Assembly (NCBI GenBank): GCA_026261815.1
Contig: JAMPIT010000890.1
Span: forward strand, 13,608,001-13,672,000
DNA: 64,000 bases
Origin: Monarcha castaneiventris obscurior
Taxonomy: Eukaryota; Chordata; Aves; Passeriformes; Monarchidae
Reading direction: 5' to 3'
Below the pieces are notes generated by a model. That model was not told where the DNA came from and ran no database searches. It saw nothing but the letters and a program-made list of their open reading frames with translations. The translations under genes and the position numbers were made by a program. Of the stretch, positions 14,101-29,100 are shown piece after piece (position 1 is the stretch's first letter; each line of letters opens with the position of its first letter).

Positions 14101-17100
14101 TGTAGACATTTCTAAAGAGTAGTTTCATCTATTTACAGCTGTTAAGTTTACTATGGATTTAGGTCTATGTCTTACTTTCAGTTTGACCTCTAAAACTAAT
14201 GGAACTAAACTGTACTGCAGTGATATACAAGAGAAACTTGTATCAGTTATTAACTTCAAAAGAGACAATGCTTAGTTTCTTCTCTGCCATTTGTGAATAT
14301 TGTCAAAACATAAGATTAAGCCAACTGAACCATTCTCTAACTGTAGACACAGATTTTCATTAAGTAATCATAGAATCATAGAATGATTCTAGTCATGTTT
14401 TCACAGTATTCAGAAGTGGTAGAAGGGAGACTTGGTCTCTTCTGTGGTTTATATCAAATGTATATGTTGCAATAAAATGTGCTTCTAAGGGGTTATTCCT
14501 TTTTTATTTAATCAAAATAATTTTTTTTTCAAGTTGCCTCTTTTGTAAAGTAACATTTTGTTTGTAGTGATACAGGTCTCTGGTCATCTTTCCATATACA
14601 CTGTCTTTGTCAGTATTCTTGAAGTAATCTTCCTTGCTAATTTCTTTTTTCAGTGCAGAAAAATAACTTGATGGATATTGAAAAAACTTACAAACGACAG
14701 TGTTGTTTTAAAGCATTTAGTTTACATTTAAATTAAGAAGGAAATAATAAGTATATTCAATACATGTGGGATTTTTTCTGTCCTTCCAGAGACACGTTCT
14801 GTGACCAGCAGCCCAGTTCCCGCTCCATCAGTCCTCCAAACATCAAAAGCTTCTAAGCCCTTTGGTTATGGATATCCAGCACTGCAGCCGGGCTACCAAA
14901 ATGCAACACCACCTACTCCTGTGCAGCCCAGTAATCCAGGACACCATCCTGGTTTTCAGCACTATCCACAGGCTTGTATTTTTAATTTAAATATTACTTT
15001 GTGACGTAACTTCATGGGAAAACCCTTTTCTGTGTGATATATTTCCCCTTTATTTTCATATTTCATATTTTTAAAATTTCTGAGACAATAAATATTAGGT
15101 ATAATATTGATTTCATAGCTGGGATTCTAAACTTATTGGAAGGCTTTTGAATGAAAATTTTAAGTGTGCCTCTAAGTAGTTAGGGTTAACAAGTTTGCTT
15201 CACCAGTTATTAGCAACCTCCACAGTGTTGAGGTTTGGTGTTTGAAAGAGCTGGACTTTATTGATAGGAAACCATGAAGAAGCATCAGGAAGTACTTGAT
15301 CAGCATAGAGCATAGGCTATGATCTCAAGCACTAAATGACCTTATGGGCAAGGCATGGCATAGGGTCCAGATAAAGAGCTCTGTAGAGCTTGTGCTGGGC
15401 ATGTGTAGTGGAGCAGGCTGCCTACATCTAATCTGTTTTCCTGCTAAAGAGAGCACCAAACACCCAAGAAATTGTGTACAGTCACCTGATTCCTGTTGTT
15501 CACTGAGAACAGTGACAGAAGAGCCAGACACTGAGGCAAGACACAAATGCTGAAGTGCAGAGAAATTTGTGTGAAGGGGTCTTGAAAAAGAAACATGATA
15601 CACAAATCCTGCTCTCTGAATAAGAGCCAGTTGGCAAAATAGTGAAACTGCTGTGGTAGGTGATCAAAATTCCTTACTGCATATAACAACCAGGAACACT
15701 TTCACTATCACAGCCATAATGTAAAAAGTGATTTGGAATAAATATTTTGTTTAATTTTTTTTTTTAATTGACAGGGTTGGCTTCATCTTTAATGCAAGAT
15801 GGAGTTAGGCTCTTTTCAGGAGCACACTGTAAAAGAACAGCAGTTGCTTCAAGTGGATTCTGATTGGACATATAAGGAGAAAATTCTTCAGGATGGGAGT
15901 GGGGAAGCACTAGAACAGATTGTGCTGTGAAATTGTCAATCCTTAGATGTTTTCAAAACTTAGCTGGACAAGTCTATATGAGCAGCCTAAATTAACTTTT
16001 AAGTTGGCCTTGCTCAAGCAAGGGGTTAGACTACCAGACCTCGAAGGTGCCTTCCAACCTAACTTTTTCTCCTCTTCTGTGGTGTTTTGTTTTAATTAAA
16101 AAATAAATATTTAAAGGCAGTGTCTGTAACTTGGAAAAGTTTATTGTAACAAAATTTAAATTGCTGAGGAGAGTGGGACAGAAATTGTGTCACCATTTTT
16201 AGTAACTTGTTTTCTTACACCTGGAGAGATTGAAGGATTATGTGTGACTTCCAGTGTTGATTTGTGTAATGAATTTGAATTTTGTCCAGTGATACACATT
16301 TGGAAGGTGTGTCACATTTGTCTTAGCATTTTTAAATTTCTGTTTGTTTGGGTTTGTTACTAACTGCTGCTGTATCTTTTTTTAATACACGTCTGGGAAG
16401 AAGGGGATTGCAAGAAGATTGAGGGTTGTTATTTAAACATCGTTGTGTGTTTACCTGTTTGTCATGCTCTTACCTTTTTCAGCAATATCCAGGCGTCAAC
16501 CAGCTGTCCTCTTCCTTAGGAGGGTTAAGTCTACAGCATTCTCAGCAGCCAGAGAGCTTGAGACCGGTAAACCTTACACATGATAGAAATATTTTACCGG
16601 TGTCTTCAGTCCCAGCACCTGTGCCTAACTTGAATTCTGATCTTAGGAAATTAAACTGCAGTCCAGAGTAAGTTTACTGTGTCTGGGACAGAGTCTTGTA
16701 TTTTTTAGTGGGCAGTAATTATTTAAAATGTCAAAAAATGTCTAAACTGATTCCTGACTTTAAATCTTAGTCATGAGCTAATAAAACCCCTTTCAACTGC
16801 AAATAAGTTTATCCTCTGAATACTTACACAAATATTGAAACTGTCCTGCCATCAGAATACATTATATGCAGTGAGTGTAGCTTGTCTATTAACATTTAAA
16901 TAATTTTGCTTTATCTTCACCTTGTTTTATCCATTTTAAAAAAAAAGGTCTTTTAATAAACACCTTACTGTTATGCAGTATGTTTAATAGAATATTTTCA
17001 TAATGTTGCATAGGATTTTTTTCATCAAAGTATTATGATCATGCCTGAATACATGTAATAATTTATGAATATATTTTATTATGGTAATTCTGCAATCACA

Positions 17101-20100
17101 TATCCTTTTACCTCTGATTAGTAGTATTTGTATTAGTAGTAGTATTATCAACTATCCCAAGTCAAGTGCAGCTAAGTACAATGGAAAGTGCTGTTCCCCA
17201 GAGATTTTATTTGTAATTCCAAAATAAATATTCTTCATTGCCCCAAACTGGTGCAGCATCCTTACTGCTGTAGCGACAGTGGATGGTCCCACTAGAAAAC
17301 AGAAATCAGAAAACTGAAGGTGTGGAAATCATTCTTACGTGTGGAACACTTTGGACAGCACTGTTTGGGCTTTTTTAGTGCCCCTTCATGTTACATAGAA
17401 CAAAAGGTTTTGATTCTCCCAGTATTAGGGATCCTTTTCTGCTGTTTTCTTGCATAAATATGGCATTCTGAGAACTAGTTAAATACTCTATTGCTTCTGT
17501 AGTTCCTTCACTGGAAAAGTCTTTATAATGAACAGAAAAATACGTAATTTTCATTCAGTATTGTACCTAAAGCAGTTCTGTCTCTTAGTTGCAAGTTAGT
17601 TTTGGTATACTTGCATTGCTGAACTACTAAATGGTGGAACAGGGGAGTATTTTTTTGTTTCTTTAGGAAACAGGAAAAGGATTTTTAGAAATCTCTTTGC
17701 ATTTTTTAAAATTAAATTGTCTTTGTAAAACATAGGATTTCTTAAATTTCTAAGTTCTTTTAAATCAGGTGTTAACATAATGTTTTCAACATCTTTTAAA
17801 ATTTCATTTTTAACATATTTTTTCTGTTTCCTATCAGCTCATTTCGATGTACATTGACAAATATTCCACAGACACAGGCTTTGTTAAACAAAGCTAAGCT
17901 TCCTTTGGGTTTGTTGCTGCATCCCTTCAGAGACCTAACGGTAAAGTATCTTCCTTTTTTTTTAGTGTGTTTATTTTATATATGCAGTTGTTCTATTTTC
18001 ATTCAAACAACAAAATATAATGAACTCTAAGTCCTAAGTTTAACAGAAGTACCAAAAAATTGTCTGTGACTTAGGAGGAGAGCAAAAAAAGCCTTGAAAT
18101 TGCTACTTCATTGAAATTCATAGGGGAGAAGCTTTGGAGAAGTCCTTCAAGTTTGTGTTTTTGTTGTTGGCAATCTTTGCTTGCCTGTGGTTCTCGCAAG
18201 AATTGCCGCTCTGTGTGTTGGGCTCACAACTGTCAGACGCCTCTTGCAAAGGGGTTTACAGAGCTCTCCTGGAGAGAGGTGCTTGCTTCGAATGTGTGAC
18301 TGGCCTGGTACCTGCTGTCAATAGAATGTAAGCACAATATAAGAGTGAAGCTGTATTCTTAATTGGTGAATAACTCCTCTCAATGTAATTTATTAGCATT
18401 TATGTAAAAATGCGAATAACTTCTTTTTATAAAATACGTGTTCTTTGTGTAAGGTTTGCTGTCTGTCATAGTTCATACAGAGTCCCTCAGAGTTGTCCTA
18501 TCTTTCATAATTCCTTTTGCCATAGTAGCTGTAATTTAAAGTAATTTCATTTAAGATCTTACTACATCTTTGATTTTGAGATTAGATTTAGACAATAATT
18601 AAATGTTATTTCTTTTAAGGGGGCTATTGTTTTTAGTAGACATAATAATTACTCTTATGAAACTGAACTAAACAGCTAAAAGGAAAGATGATAGAAAATG
18701 TAGTCTTACAAAGCTTTTATGAACTGTACTGCACAGTGATGTTTTCCATAAAATGTATTACATACCTTTGTGACAGCTTTTCATTGTTTCTTTTTAGCAA
18801 TTACCAGTAATAACATCAAGCACAATAGTGAGATGCAGATCCTGCAGGACTTATATCAACCCTTTTGTTTCTTTCATTGATCAAAGGCGGTGGAAATGCA
18901 ACCTGTGCTATAGAGTTAATGATGGTAAGTGACTCTAGCAGGAGATGCTTGCATTTATAGAATCTCTTTCAAGTATTTGCGTTTTATCAGTCCATGGGAT
19001 ACTTTAGATTAAAACATAGACTACAGTGACAGTGTTCTTATGATCCAGAGATTTTGAAAAACATCTTAAGTCAGATATATTGTGCATCCTCTTGAAGCAA
19101 AAGATTGTTTTGCAATCTTTGGGGAGATGAAGAAAATGTATTCATATTATGCTGATTACTTGTCTAATGAAATCAGCTAATCCCACTGATGGCTGTTGCA
19201 ATATGCAAATTGAAACACGACAGCAGCTACAACTGCAATCCAGGCCAGAGGTTATGAGAAACAGTACAGATTGCTGCTTGTTGTGAAATGCTCTACTTGC
19301 ATTGCTGTTTTATAGTTGGGAATATATTGTTGTTCAAAAAAAACCTTTTCTTTCTAATTACTGAATTTTGATGTTAAAAGGTATGCGTGAGATATTTGAA
19401 ATGTTCCTTTATGTATCCTGAATGTGAATTTTTTGCTGTTGCAATAATTGAAATGTGACCACATTACTTTGGTTGTAGCTGCAATAATGGTTTTTATTTG
19501 CTGACAAAAAATATAATCTGCATTTGGGGGGCAATTTTTTTTTTAATAGTTCCTGAAGAATTTATGTATAATCCTCTGACACGGTCTTATGGAGAGCCTC
19601 ACAAACGGCCAGAGGTGCAAAATTCTACAGTGGAATTCATTGCTTCCTCAGACTATATGGTAAAAAAAGTTTTCATTGTAGCTTCAAAAGCGATTGCATA
19701 TTAATATAATAGCGCTTGAAATTAATGTTGCATATTGCTCCTGTGGTGTGTATTAATTTTCCTGTTAAGCTTCTCTTAACACCGAGGAATAGTTAAAGTC
19801 ATATTTTGAGTTTTGGTTAATGTACACAGTCAGAAGCTTTTCAGTTAAAGGTAATTCAATGTGTGTTGTAATGAATTTAAAAAGTTAAAGGTAATTCAAT
19901 GGGTGTAGTTTAATGGGGCACAGTCAGATTTGAATCTGATGCAGTATAATTTCTGCCTTTCTCCCATATTTTGAGGAAGTTTTGAAAGACCAGTAATAGA
20001 ATAATGAGCAAATTAATTCAGCTTCAAATTTCTAGTTAGTAGTTGTGGAGACATGATTCTTATTAGGAGTCAGCTTACAGTTGCTGTGATAGTGGGGAAA

Positions 20101-23100
20101 AAACAGTTTATAATGGCATTACTAGAAGCAGCAAAAATAAATTGTTCTCTTGTCTTTGAATTGAAACATTGTGGCAGAGACATTGAACAGTGAATAAACA
20201 GAGCTTGTTACATATCCTATCCTTGGGGGAAGGATGTAGGTAGAATATTTTAACCCTGTTTAATGGATCACATTGTCCATGTACTGAATGAACAATGGAA
20301 TTTAAAAGATGGAAGTCTGTATCTTTCATCATGTTTGACTTTTGGAAGCAGGCACTAAAGTACCCTTATTTTTCCTGAAGTATAACATTGTATGTTTATT
20401 ACAAATGGCAGTTATTAACCACTGGAGATTGTGGTTAAGTCTATCCACATATTGCTTAGTAAATTACCTTTATTTCATAATGTATACCTTGCATTTTTCT
20501 AAGTATTCCCTTTTCCTACTTCCCTTTCTAATGACTAATCACTTTCAACATTTCTTTGAATATGATTTTTGAGTGGTTTTGTTTTGTTTTTTTTTACTTT
20601 GTAGCTTCGTCCTCCTCAGCCTGCGGTATATTTATTTGTTTTAGATGTGTCTCATAATGCAGTGGAAGCTGGATATTTGACAATAGTCTGCCAGTCATTG
20701 CTGGAAAACCTAGACAAGTAAGAGTATAAATTACTTTTTCAAATCAACTAACATGTTGTTCTGAAGAATTGTAAATTAAAATTTTGAAGGAAATTTCGAA
20801 GTGTCTAAACATTGTCCCTAAAGGGCAGAAGTTCCATTGCCTGGAATTTCTTCCCTGCATGTACTTGTTTATCTACAAGGAATATTTAGCTGTAACTTCT
20901 AACAACATGTTGATTGTACAAAGATTTTAAATTGCATTCTTCCCCCCTGCCAAGAACAAAAAAAATAATAAATTACAGAGGTTAAGTTGTCTGGTTCTTG
21001 TGCTGAAATGTCTGAGGTGCTGCAGACTGAATCATCGTAACCATGAGAGTGAGACTGCCTAGGTGAATTGTGTTACCAGTTTGGTTTTTTTTGGTCACAG
21101 TTACCCAGATCTACCTGTGCCAATTTCTGTGTGTTTTCATTTTTGCACTGGGACAGTATGTGTGGGACTGTTGCTTGTGCTTTTCGAGGGAGGGTTAATG
21201 AGGCTCACTGTGTTCATGCCTTTTGACAGCTAATCCTGTGGAGGCCTTGCCTTGAAAATTCCTTTCTACACGTTTTTCTTGGGGAACTTGGTTTTCTCAT
21301 GAAGAAACCAACATATACATTAAAAATCTTCACTTCCATTTTTTGGTTCAGTCTTTCTTTGTTCAGTTTTTTACAGCTGTTTTATCAACAGATTCTCAGA
21401 GACATGTTTAATTATTTTAGGAAAATTCATAAAATCCCATGCAAAGTCTACAAGAAAATCAGTGCATCCAGCTCATTTATATACCCAGATGGTAACAGCA
21501 ATATTTGCCTCTATTGCTTTTGGTCTCTGTCATGGTTTTCAGCACTTCTTGATTTTTTTTATATTTTATTTGAGAAATCCCAAGTAGTCTTTAATTTTGT
21601 ATTATGCCATACACTGAAATATGGTCCACTTGAGAAATAAGTATGTTGCATTGTAGAGACATTGGATTTTGGTTTAGAGCTGTAAGTACTCTGTAAGTAC
21701 GTTAGTGAATGGGAGCTCCAAATTAGAAAAGAGCAGAATGCAATGTTTTCTATTAAAGAACTGAGAAGGCTGCCTTCTTTCATGTGTCAGTGTAATGTTT
21801 AAATGAACCTATAAAGTTCTGTCTTGGAACAAAACATGAATTAATAGTGAGTGCTTGTCTGTAACACTTGGTCTTATAAACTGTCATTGCCCCGGCTTTT
21901 CAGAAAATGTTGAGGGAATATTACTTGTATTGGCGCTTCAGATCTCCCTTCTTATGTTCTCCCTTCACTTCTTTACACATGAACTGAGCTTCTGCTAACA
22001 TCAGCAGGAGCCCTGAGTATCTTTATGTCTTGAGAGAGAGATTTAGGGCTTAATAGTGTATTTTTAATTGCTTCAGGCTGCCTGGAGATTCAAGAACAAG
22101 AATAGGGTTCATAACGTTTGACAGCACTGTTCAGTTTTACAACTTGCAAGAAGGTTTATCACAGCCTCAGATGCTGATTGTCTCAGATATTGATGGTAAG
22201 TAAAAAGAAAATGGAAGTTGAATTTTTGAGAACCTATTATTTATTTTTTTCCCAGAACAAAGGTTAGAATCTCTCAACTATTTGGTATTAGGTTAATGCT
22301 ATTGAATGAGAGTATTTTTTTGAAAAATCGTCTTGCACTAACTACAGAGTAGGTGATGTTTAAAATGTGAAATTCAAGGGTTAATTTTGATTTGAATAGG
22401 ACAAGCTTTGTATAGACTGTATTACTCTAACACACATATTAGAAAAGTAGACTGTTTCGTAGTGTGTGCGTAGCAGTGGGCAATGAAATGTTTTGTTCTA
22501 TTTTAGTGTTAACTTTTTCTTTAATAAAAAGGTTTTTTTCTATTCTCTCTACAGATATTTTCCTACCTACGCCAGATAGTTTGCTTGTAAATCTCCATGA
22601 AAGCAAAGAGGTATGGTTTCTCAAAATATATCATTAAATTTAAGATGTTAAATGTGCAAAATATATGTTCCTGTTAAACTTTGAATTCAAGCTTATCATC
22701 ATAATATGTAGTTCCAATGCTAGTTTTTCATTATGGAAGTATTACGTGTTGTTTCTTTGATACATCATAGCTTTTAAAGTTACAAATTTGTTTTCCTTAG
22801 TGTGTTAAAACTAAACTGAAATATTTGGTACTGATTCTGCCACTTTAGTCATGGCAGTACAGCTTTTTAGACATGGCAGAAAATGTCAAGCTTACAAAAT
22901 CTCATAAAACATCTTTCAATCTGTTCTGCAGCTGATAAAAGATCTACTGAATGCGTTACCAAATATGTTCACCAATACAAGAGAAACACACAGTGCATTG
23001 GGCCCTGCTCTTCAGGCTGCATTTAAACTGATGTCTCCTACGGGTGGTCGGATCTCTGTGTTTCAAACTCAGTTACCGTCTTTGGGAGCAGGGCTCCTGC

Positions 23101-26100
23101 ATTCCAGAGAAGATCCCAATCAAAGGTCAAGCACAAAGGTAAAAACCTCACTGCTAATTTCAAGACACTAAGGATTCGCCATGTCTTTCTGACTTGCATA
23201 GTTCTGCAGATCAGTGCTTGGTTTTCATTTATAGCAATTCACTTTTATTCAATTTTAATTATGTCTGTGTTTATGCATTTGAGTTCACTAATTTATGCAT
23301 GTATGTGTGGTGTTGTTTTGAAGTGCGTGAGCTGTCTTTTGGCCTTTGGTCCATAATTTTTCTTGGCAAGCAAAAGAAGCTGCAAATATTTGTGATTCGT
23401 TTGTGATCAGTTACTTAGATGCTGCTGAATAGTATGTCTTTTGTTTCATGATTGTTGCCTTAACTCTTCCCCGTATGATTTGTTCACTAAAGGTGGTCCA
23501 GCATCTTGGTCCAGCAACAGACTTTTATAAGAAGTTGGCACTGGACTGCTCTGGCCAGCAGACTGCTGTGGATTTATTTCTCTTAAGTTCACAATATTCT
23601 GATCTAGCTTCTCTTGGTAAGGAGTACCTCATTCCCTCTTTCTTCACTGTTGTCTCTCTTCAGAAGCATAGGCTACCTCAGGAATTCTTAAATCATGTAA
23701 ATATTTTAGTACTTCTGTAATTGCAGCTCCTGTTGCAAAGGAATTGACCTTGAAGTTGATAGAAGTAAAGAACAGAAGTATTACATTGGTGGTATCAGAC
23801 AACTTATTCTAGGATTTCAGAGTTTTAAATGAGAAGTATTCTCCTGCTCAAGAACAGGAAACAGAAATGTGGCAAGGAATAAATGAAATTTAATTATAGG
23901 GGTAGAACAGAGTTTTCATCTTTCAATAATTATCCAAGATTTGTCTCTGCACACACACTTAATTTTACCTCTACACCAGTAGATATTTCTGCAAGCACTT
24001 CAGTCTTAGCTGCCAAAGGTAGGATGTTTATGGAGCTTGGTGTATAATTAGGTCATTATGTATTGGGGTGATTCATTTCTGTTTTCAGTGGCCTGAGTCT
24101 GGGACAGTTCTCACTGTCTTACAGATGTGGGTGATATTGAGAAGATGAACATAGATGTGACTTGTGCAAGTCTGGACACAATTTTTATGTCCCGATTACA
24201 CGTTACAGTTTTACTTCTTAACTGTATCTTTCCTTCTTTCACAGCTTGCATGTCTAAGTATTCTGCTGGATGCATCTATTACTATCCCTCTTTCCATCGT
24301 AGCCATAATCCTGCTCAGGCTGAAAAGTTGCAAAAAGACCTGAAAAGATACCTTACAAGAAAGATTGGGTTTGAAGCAGTCATGCGCATAAGGTGTACAA
24401 AAGGTATGTCTTAAACACTGATTCGTACGGAAGGGTTGGTGTAGGTGTGTTATCAATCATTTGGAACATGCTTAGTCTTAAGCAACATTCATTTGAATGT
24501 TATTTCTCTTTCTTTCAAGAGTAAGATAGTTACCTTCTTTAAGTCAAGTTAGCTTTTGGTGTTTGTTTTCTTGTTTTGTTTTTTAGTTGATGATACCATC
24601 TCACTGTAAGTTGACATGTGTAGTGTAAGGGCATCACTCACTTTGGAGTGTTCAGAATCGAACATGAACTCTACAGGATCATGCTGAAATGTCTAATGAT
24701 TCATGTAATTGGTTGTACATGATAGAATTTTTACTGTTTTCTTAAACCTTAGCTTGAGGGCTGTGGGTTTTAGTTACTGATAAGAGTTTTCCATGCTATT
24801 TTAACCTCACTCTGAATTATTTCATCTGCTTCTAGGTCTTTCAATACACACTTTCCATGGGAATTTTTTTGTACGATCTACTGATTTACTGTCCCTTGCC
24901 AATGTCAATCCTGATGCTGGATTTGCAGTACAAATGTCCATAGAGGAAAGTCTGACTGACACATCTTTGGTTTGTTTTCAAACAGCTCTTTTGTATACTT
25001 CTAGCAAAGGTAAATAAATTCTAATTAATTGGTCAGTGGGCTTTTTGTTTCTTTTTATAATGTAATGTTTGTTTAGTTAGTTCCACGGCCTTTTGTTGTG
25101 CTCTATACCCTGAGAGGATCTTGTCAGAGCTAGTAAGCCTACTTGGCAGTTAATCACATACTGGAAATCCTTATAAATTCTGCTTTAGTGTGAAAATTTC
25201 ATCTCCATCCGACATAGTACTGATTCAGCAAGACTCTTTTAAGTAAAAGTCTGGCCATTGTTACAAGCAGTAACATGTTTGGCAGGCGCTTTGTCCAAAT
25301 GCACAGTCCTGTGATGGATTGAACAAGCTGCAGTTAGGCACTGGGTGGGCATAAAGAATAGCAGCTAACTGCTATGGTGGAAGATGCCACAAAACTTTGG
25401 TATGGATATCAGTGTACTTCATTTGTAGGATCAAGACACTTACTGTGGATGTTGCTAGTTTGTGTTATCAATTTGTGCTGCTTTAGAGCAGAATTTGAAC
25501 AGATTGAGACAGGTATGGGAGACAGTGTTGCAGCAATTTCCTGACTGGTATGTTTTCTAGAATGGGTGCATCTTAGATGGAAGGAGATACTGTAATGACT
25601 GAATTTGCTTACTTCTACCAGGAGAGGATGCATAATGATTTCCACTTCTCTCTCTTAGGTGAGCGTCGAATTCGAGTGCACACACTTTGCTTGCCCGTGG
25701 TGAGTTCCCTGTCTGATGTGTATGCAGGAGCAGATGTACAAGCAGTCGTGTGCCTCTTAGCAAACATGGGTGAGTACAGACCGGAGAGATTCACATGGTT
25801 TTTTGCACATTCCTAACTTTTACAGCCGTTTAAATGAAGTAGTGAACAAAGCCTGGATAATATAAAAAAGGTTGGAGTGCAGCACGCTGAAGCCTGTGAG
25901 TGCAAAAGATGACAAAACCAAATTTATACGGAAACTGTGAACTGAAATATTCCTTGTTCTGAATACTTAGTTGACTTTAGTCTTTTAAAAGGAGCCTTCT
26001 TACTTTGTTCTCTGGAGGTTAGTAAAAGACAAAGAATCATAACACACTTGGATCAAAACTCTCATTTTTGTATCATCATTATCATGGTTTTTCACTCAAA

Positions 26101-29100
26101 CTTTAGCGTTCTAGGATTGCTTAAGAAACAGTGGTTCAGTTTAGTGAGTTTCTGGAGACTAAAAGGGAATTTCTGACAACAGTGTATCTGAGATACTGGG
26201 TTTGTATCCTGTTGTTGCAGGGTTGAGGATTCTTATCAGTTCCTTACTTGTGGGTTATAAGTAGCTGTTTCATAGACTGATCTCTGCTATTATATATGTA
26301 TGACTCTGCTTTATTTTAGCAAGTGCTATGTTGTGTATTAATAGTGAAGTCAGTTAGAAGAAATAAACTGTAATACTGTGTCTTTTGGGGTTGGAACTAG
26401 ACGATCTTTCCAACCCAACCCATTCTGTGATCTCCTCTTAAATGCACATTCAGTCCAGCAGGTGGCTTCCTCCAACCAAAGGATTTGCAGCCTTTGCTCA
26501 GCAGAGAAAGATGAAGCTGCATTTACACTAATCACAATTATGCCACTGAAGTAATGGAAGAAATTTCTTGTGGGAGGGAAAAGAAAATCAAAATTAATTG
26601 CTGTAAATCTTATCGTGGAGGTTGGGCAACAACATTTCAACAATAGCTAAGTTGTTTGTATAAGGTTTAAAACAGGATTTATATTTAGACTCCACTATGT
26701 ATGATTGCTTTAAAAATTTCTTTTAATTCCCTGAGAGTACAAACTATGGAGCCAAAACTAGCCACACTATATTTTTAAGCATTGTGAAAGTGAGTTCCTT
26801 TATGGACAGTCATCTAATTTACTCCTAAAAAAAGTTAGGACCACAGATGTGATTTTGGGGGACTTTTTGGTCTGAAAACATAACTCAGAAGCGCAACTAA
26901 AATTTTGAAAATTCAAAGGAATGAGTGAGGCCGTCTCTAGTAACTTCTTCCCTCCTTCTAACCCACCAGCTGTGGATCGCTCAGTTTCATCCAGCCTTGC
27001 AGATGCAAGAGATGCCTTAGTCAATGCTGTGGTGGACTCCTTGGCAGCATACATGTCAACTGCCTCAAATCTGCAGCAGTCCATGCTGATAGCACCAAAT
27101 TCCCTCAAGCTCTTTCCACTCTATATTTTGGCTCTTCTCAAACAGGTATGTATAATCTAGTGGATTACTGTTTGATGCTTAGTTCATTGTTCCATTTGAG
27201 GAATTCTTCAGTTCTAAGTCAAAAGCAATGTCTGCACTTCTCTAAAATTATGGAAATTGGATTATCATCTTCATACAGACAGGACTTTAATGTAGAAGAT
27301 GACTGTAGTAGCTTATTTTAAATTATTAATGTCTGAACCATTTATTAGTTCACTTGATTTTGAAGCTCTTATGTTTTGTCTTACATTGTTTTACAATGAA
27401 AATAAATATATAATTTACACCTAGCATTTCTCAGATTTTGGCAGCTAATTAGTGTAGCCCATTAAGATTGTTGGAAACTGCTTATTAGTACTTCTTCATT
27501 TTATTTTATGATGCAAAAAACAAGTCAAGTATTTTTCAATACATATTTTTTGTACTTTAAAGTTCCAAGAAGAAAAATGAGTTTCCATGGAGATACAGTG
27601 AAATTTATTACAGAAACTGAAATGATATAGTTGAAAGTTCACATAGAAGTAGTTAATTTTTTTTTTTTAATGATGCCTGTGTTTGGCTTACTGAACATGA
27701 TACTTAAAAAGAGAGAGCTTCCTGCAGGGTTTTGTTACAAATAAATCTCACATCTTAAATGTTTTCATGTCTGACAGTTCTTGGTTCTCTTATGATGAAT
27801 AAACCTTTATATAAGTTTTGTAAGAGATCTAACCACAATAATTTATTTTCTTCAGCTTAGTGATTTCTTCAGTCTCTAATATACTGATTATGATCTTTTC
27901 AGTCTCTAATATACTGATTATGATCTTTTGATACTTGCATAACAAATGCAGTTAATGGCAGGAAAAAGCAGACCATTTATTATCAAGAAAATCTGTGTAA
28001 AAGAAAGAAATGAGAGTGGTTGAGAAAAGTTGTTTAGGTTTGGGGGTTTTTTTTATCTTTACTAACAATAATAAAACATAGATAAACCAAAGTCAAAATG
28101 CTTGTGGCAACCAAGGAGGAGTGTTGTCCTTAGTTTTGTTATAGAAGTGAATATGAATTTTGATCATAGGAATGTTCTCCATTGAGTCAGAATGTGATGT
28201 TTACTTCACTGAATTGCATCTCACAGCAATTGCTGTGTACCAGTTGCTTCTAAAGGAAATCTGAAAACTTCATTAGGAAAGAGTTAAAAAATAAATTTTA
28301 TCCTATGAGAGTCTAGTTTCTCCTATGAAGCATGAAAGTATGTTTTCCTTCCAAAGCTTTTCCTTAACATTGAATTCTTACTACTGTAAATTGAGAGTTA
28401 ATCTTGTGTACATATGTACCTTGCCTGAACTCTGCTTGTCTCATGTCTTTCATATGATCGCTTGCATTGGTGAGTTTCACAGGCCAGTATCATTTGTCAA
28501 GAATGAAAATGAGAAATTCTGGCCCAATTGCATGCAAATTTTAGACAAACTGAGGGAGAAATTTATTCTCCTTCATCAGTAAGAAGGGACAGTGGATTAT
28601 GTTTTAAACATATTCTGCTCAAGGTCTATGATTAAGATTCTGTCAATAAGACACATTTTTATACAAAAGCTTTGCCACCTTTGATTGACAGTTTCAGAAG
28701 TCTGAAATGCACTCGTACACATGACATAAAATACAGGATTTGTTTGAGTAGTGATGTTTTTCTCCTGCAGAAAGCCTTCAGAACAGGCACAAGTACACGC
28801 TTGGATGATCGTGTCTATGCAATGTGCCAGATGAAGAGCCAGCCTCTTGTTCATTTGATGAAGATGATACATCCCAACTTGTACAGAATAGACAAGTTGA
28901 CTGATGAGGTAATGTATGAAGCCTGGTTATAGCATCTTCTAGTTCTAATGGCCCGTTAAACTTGGTGTTGTGCTGCAGTAGTTTTATGTTGTTATTGTAA
29001 TATAAACAGAGCGTTTTCACAAAGTTATTAAAAAATCAAAAACATTATTTTCAAGTTTTGAGTTCCAAATACGGTAGTGTGGTATAAGCAGAACTGTGGT

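Noticed and set aside
14972..14979. Use of the GT 7 nt after the GC donor
   Set aside because: It would shift the frame against the conserved next exon. Pairing it with a later acceptor would remove conserved residues QYPG.
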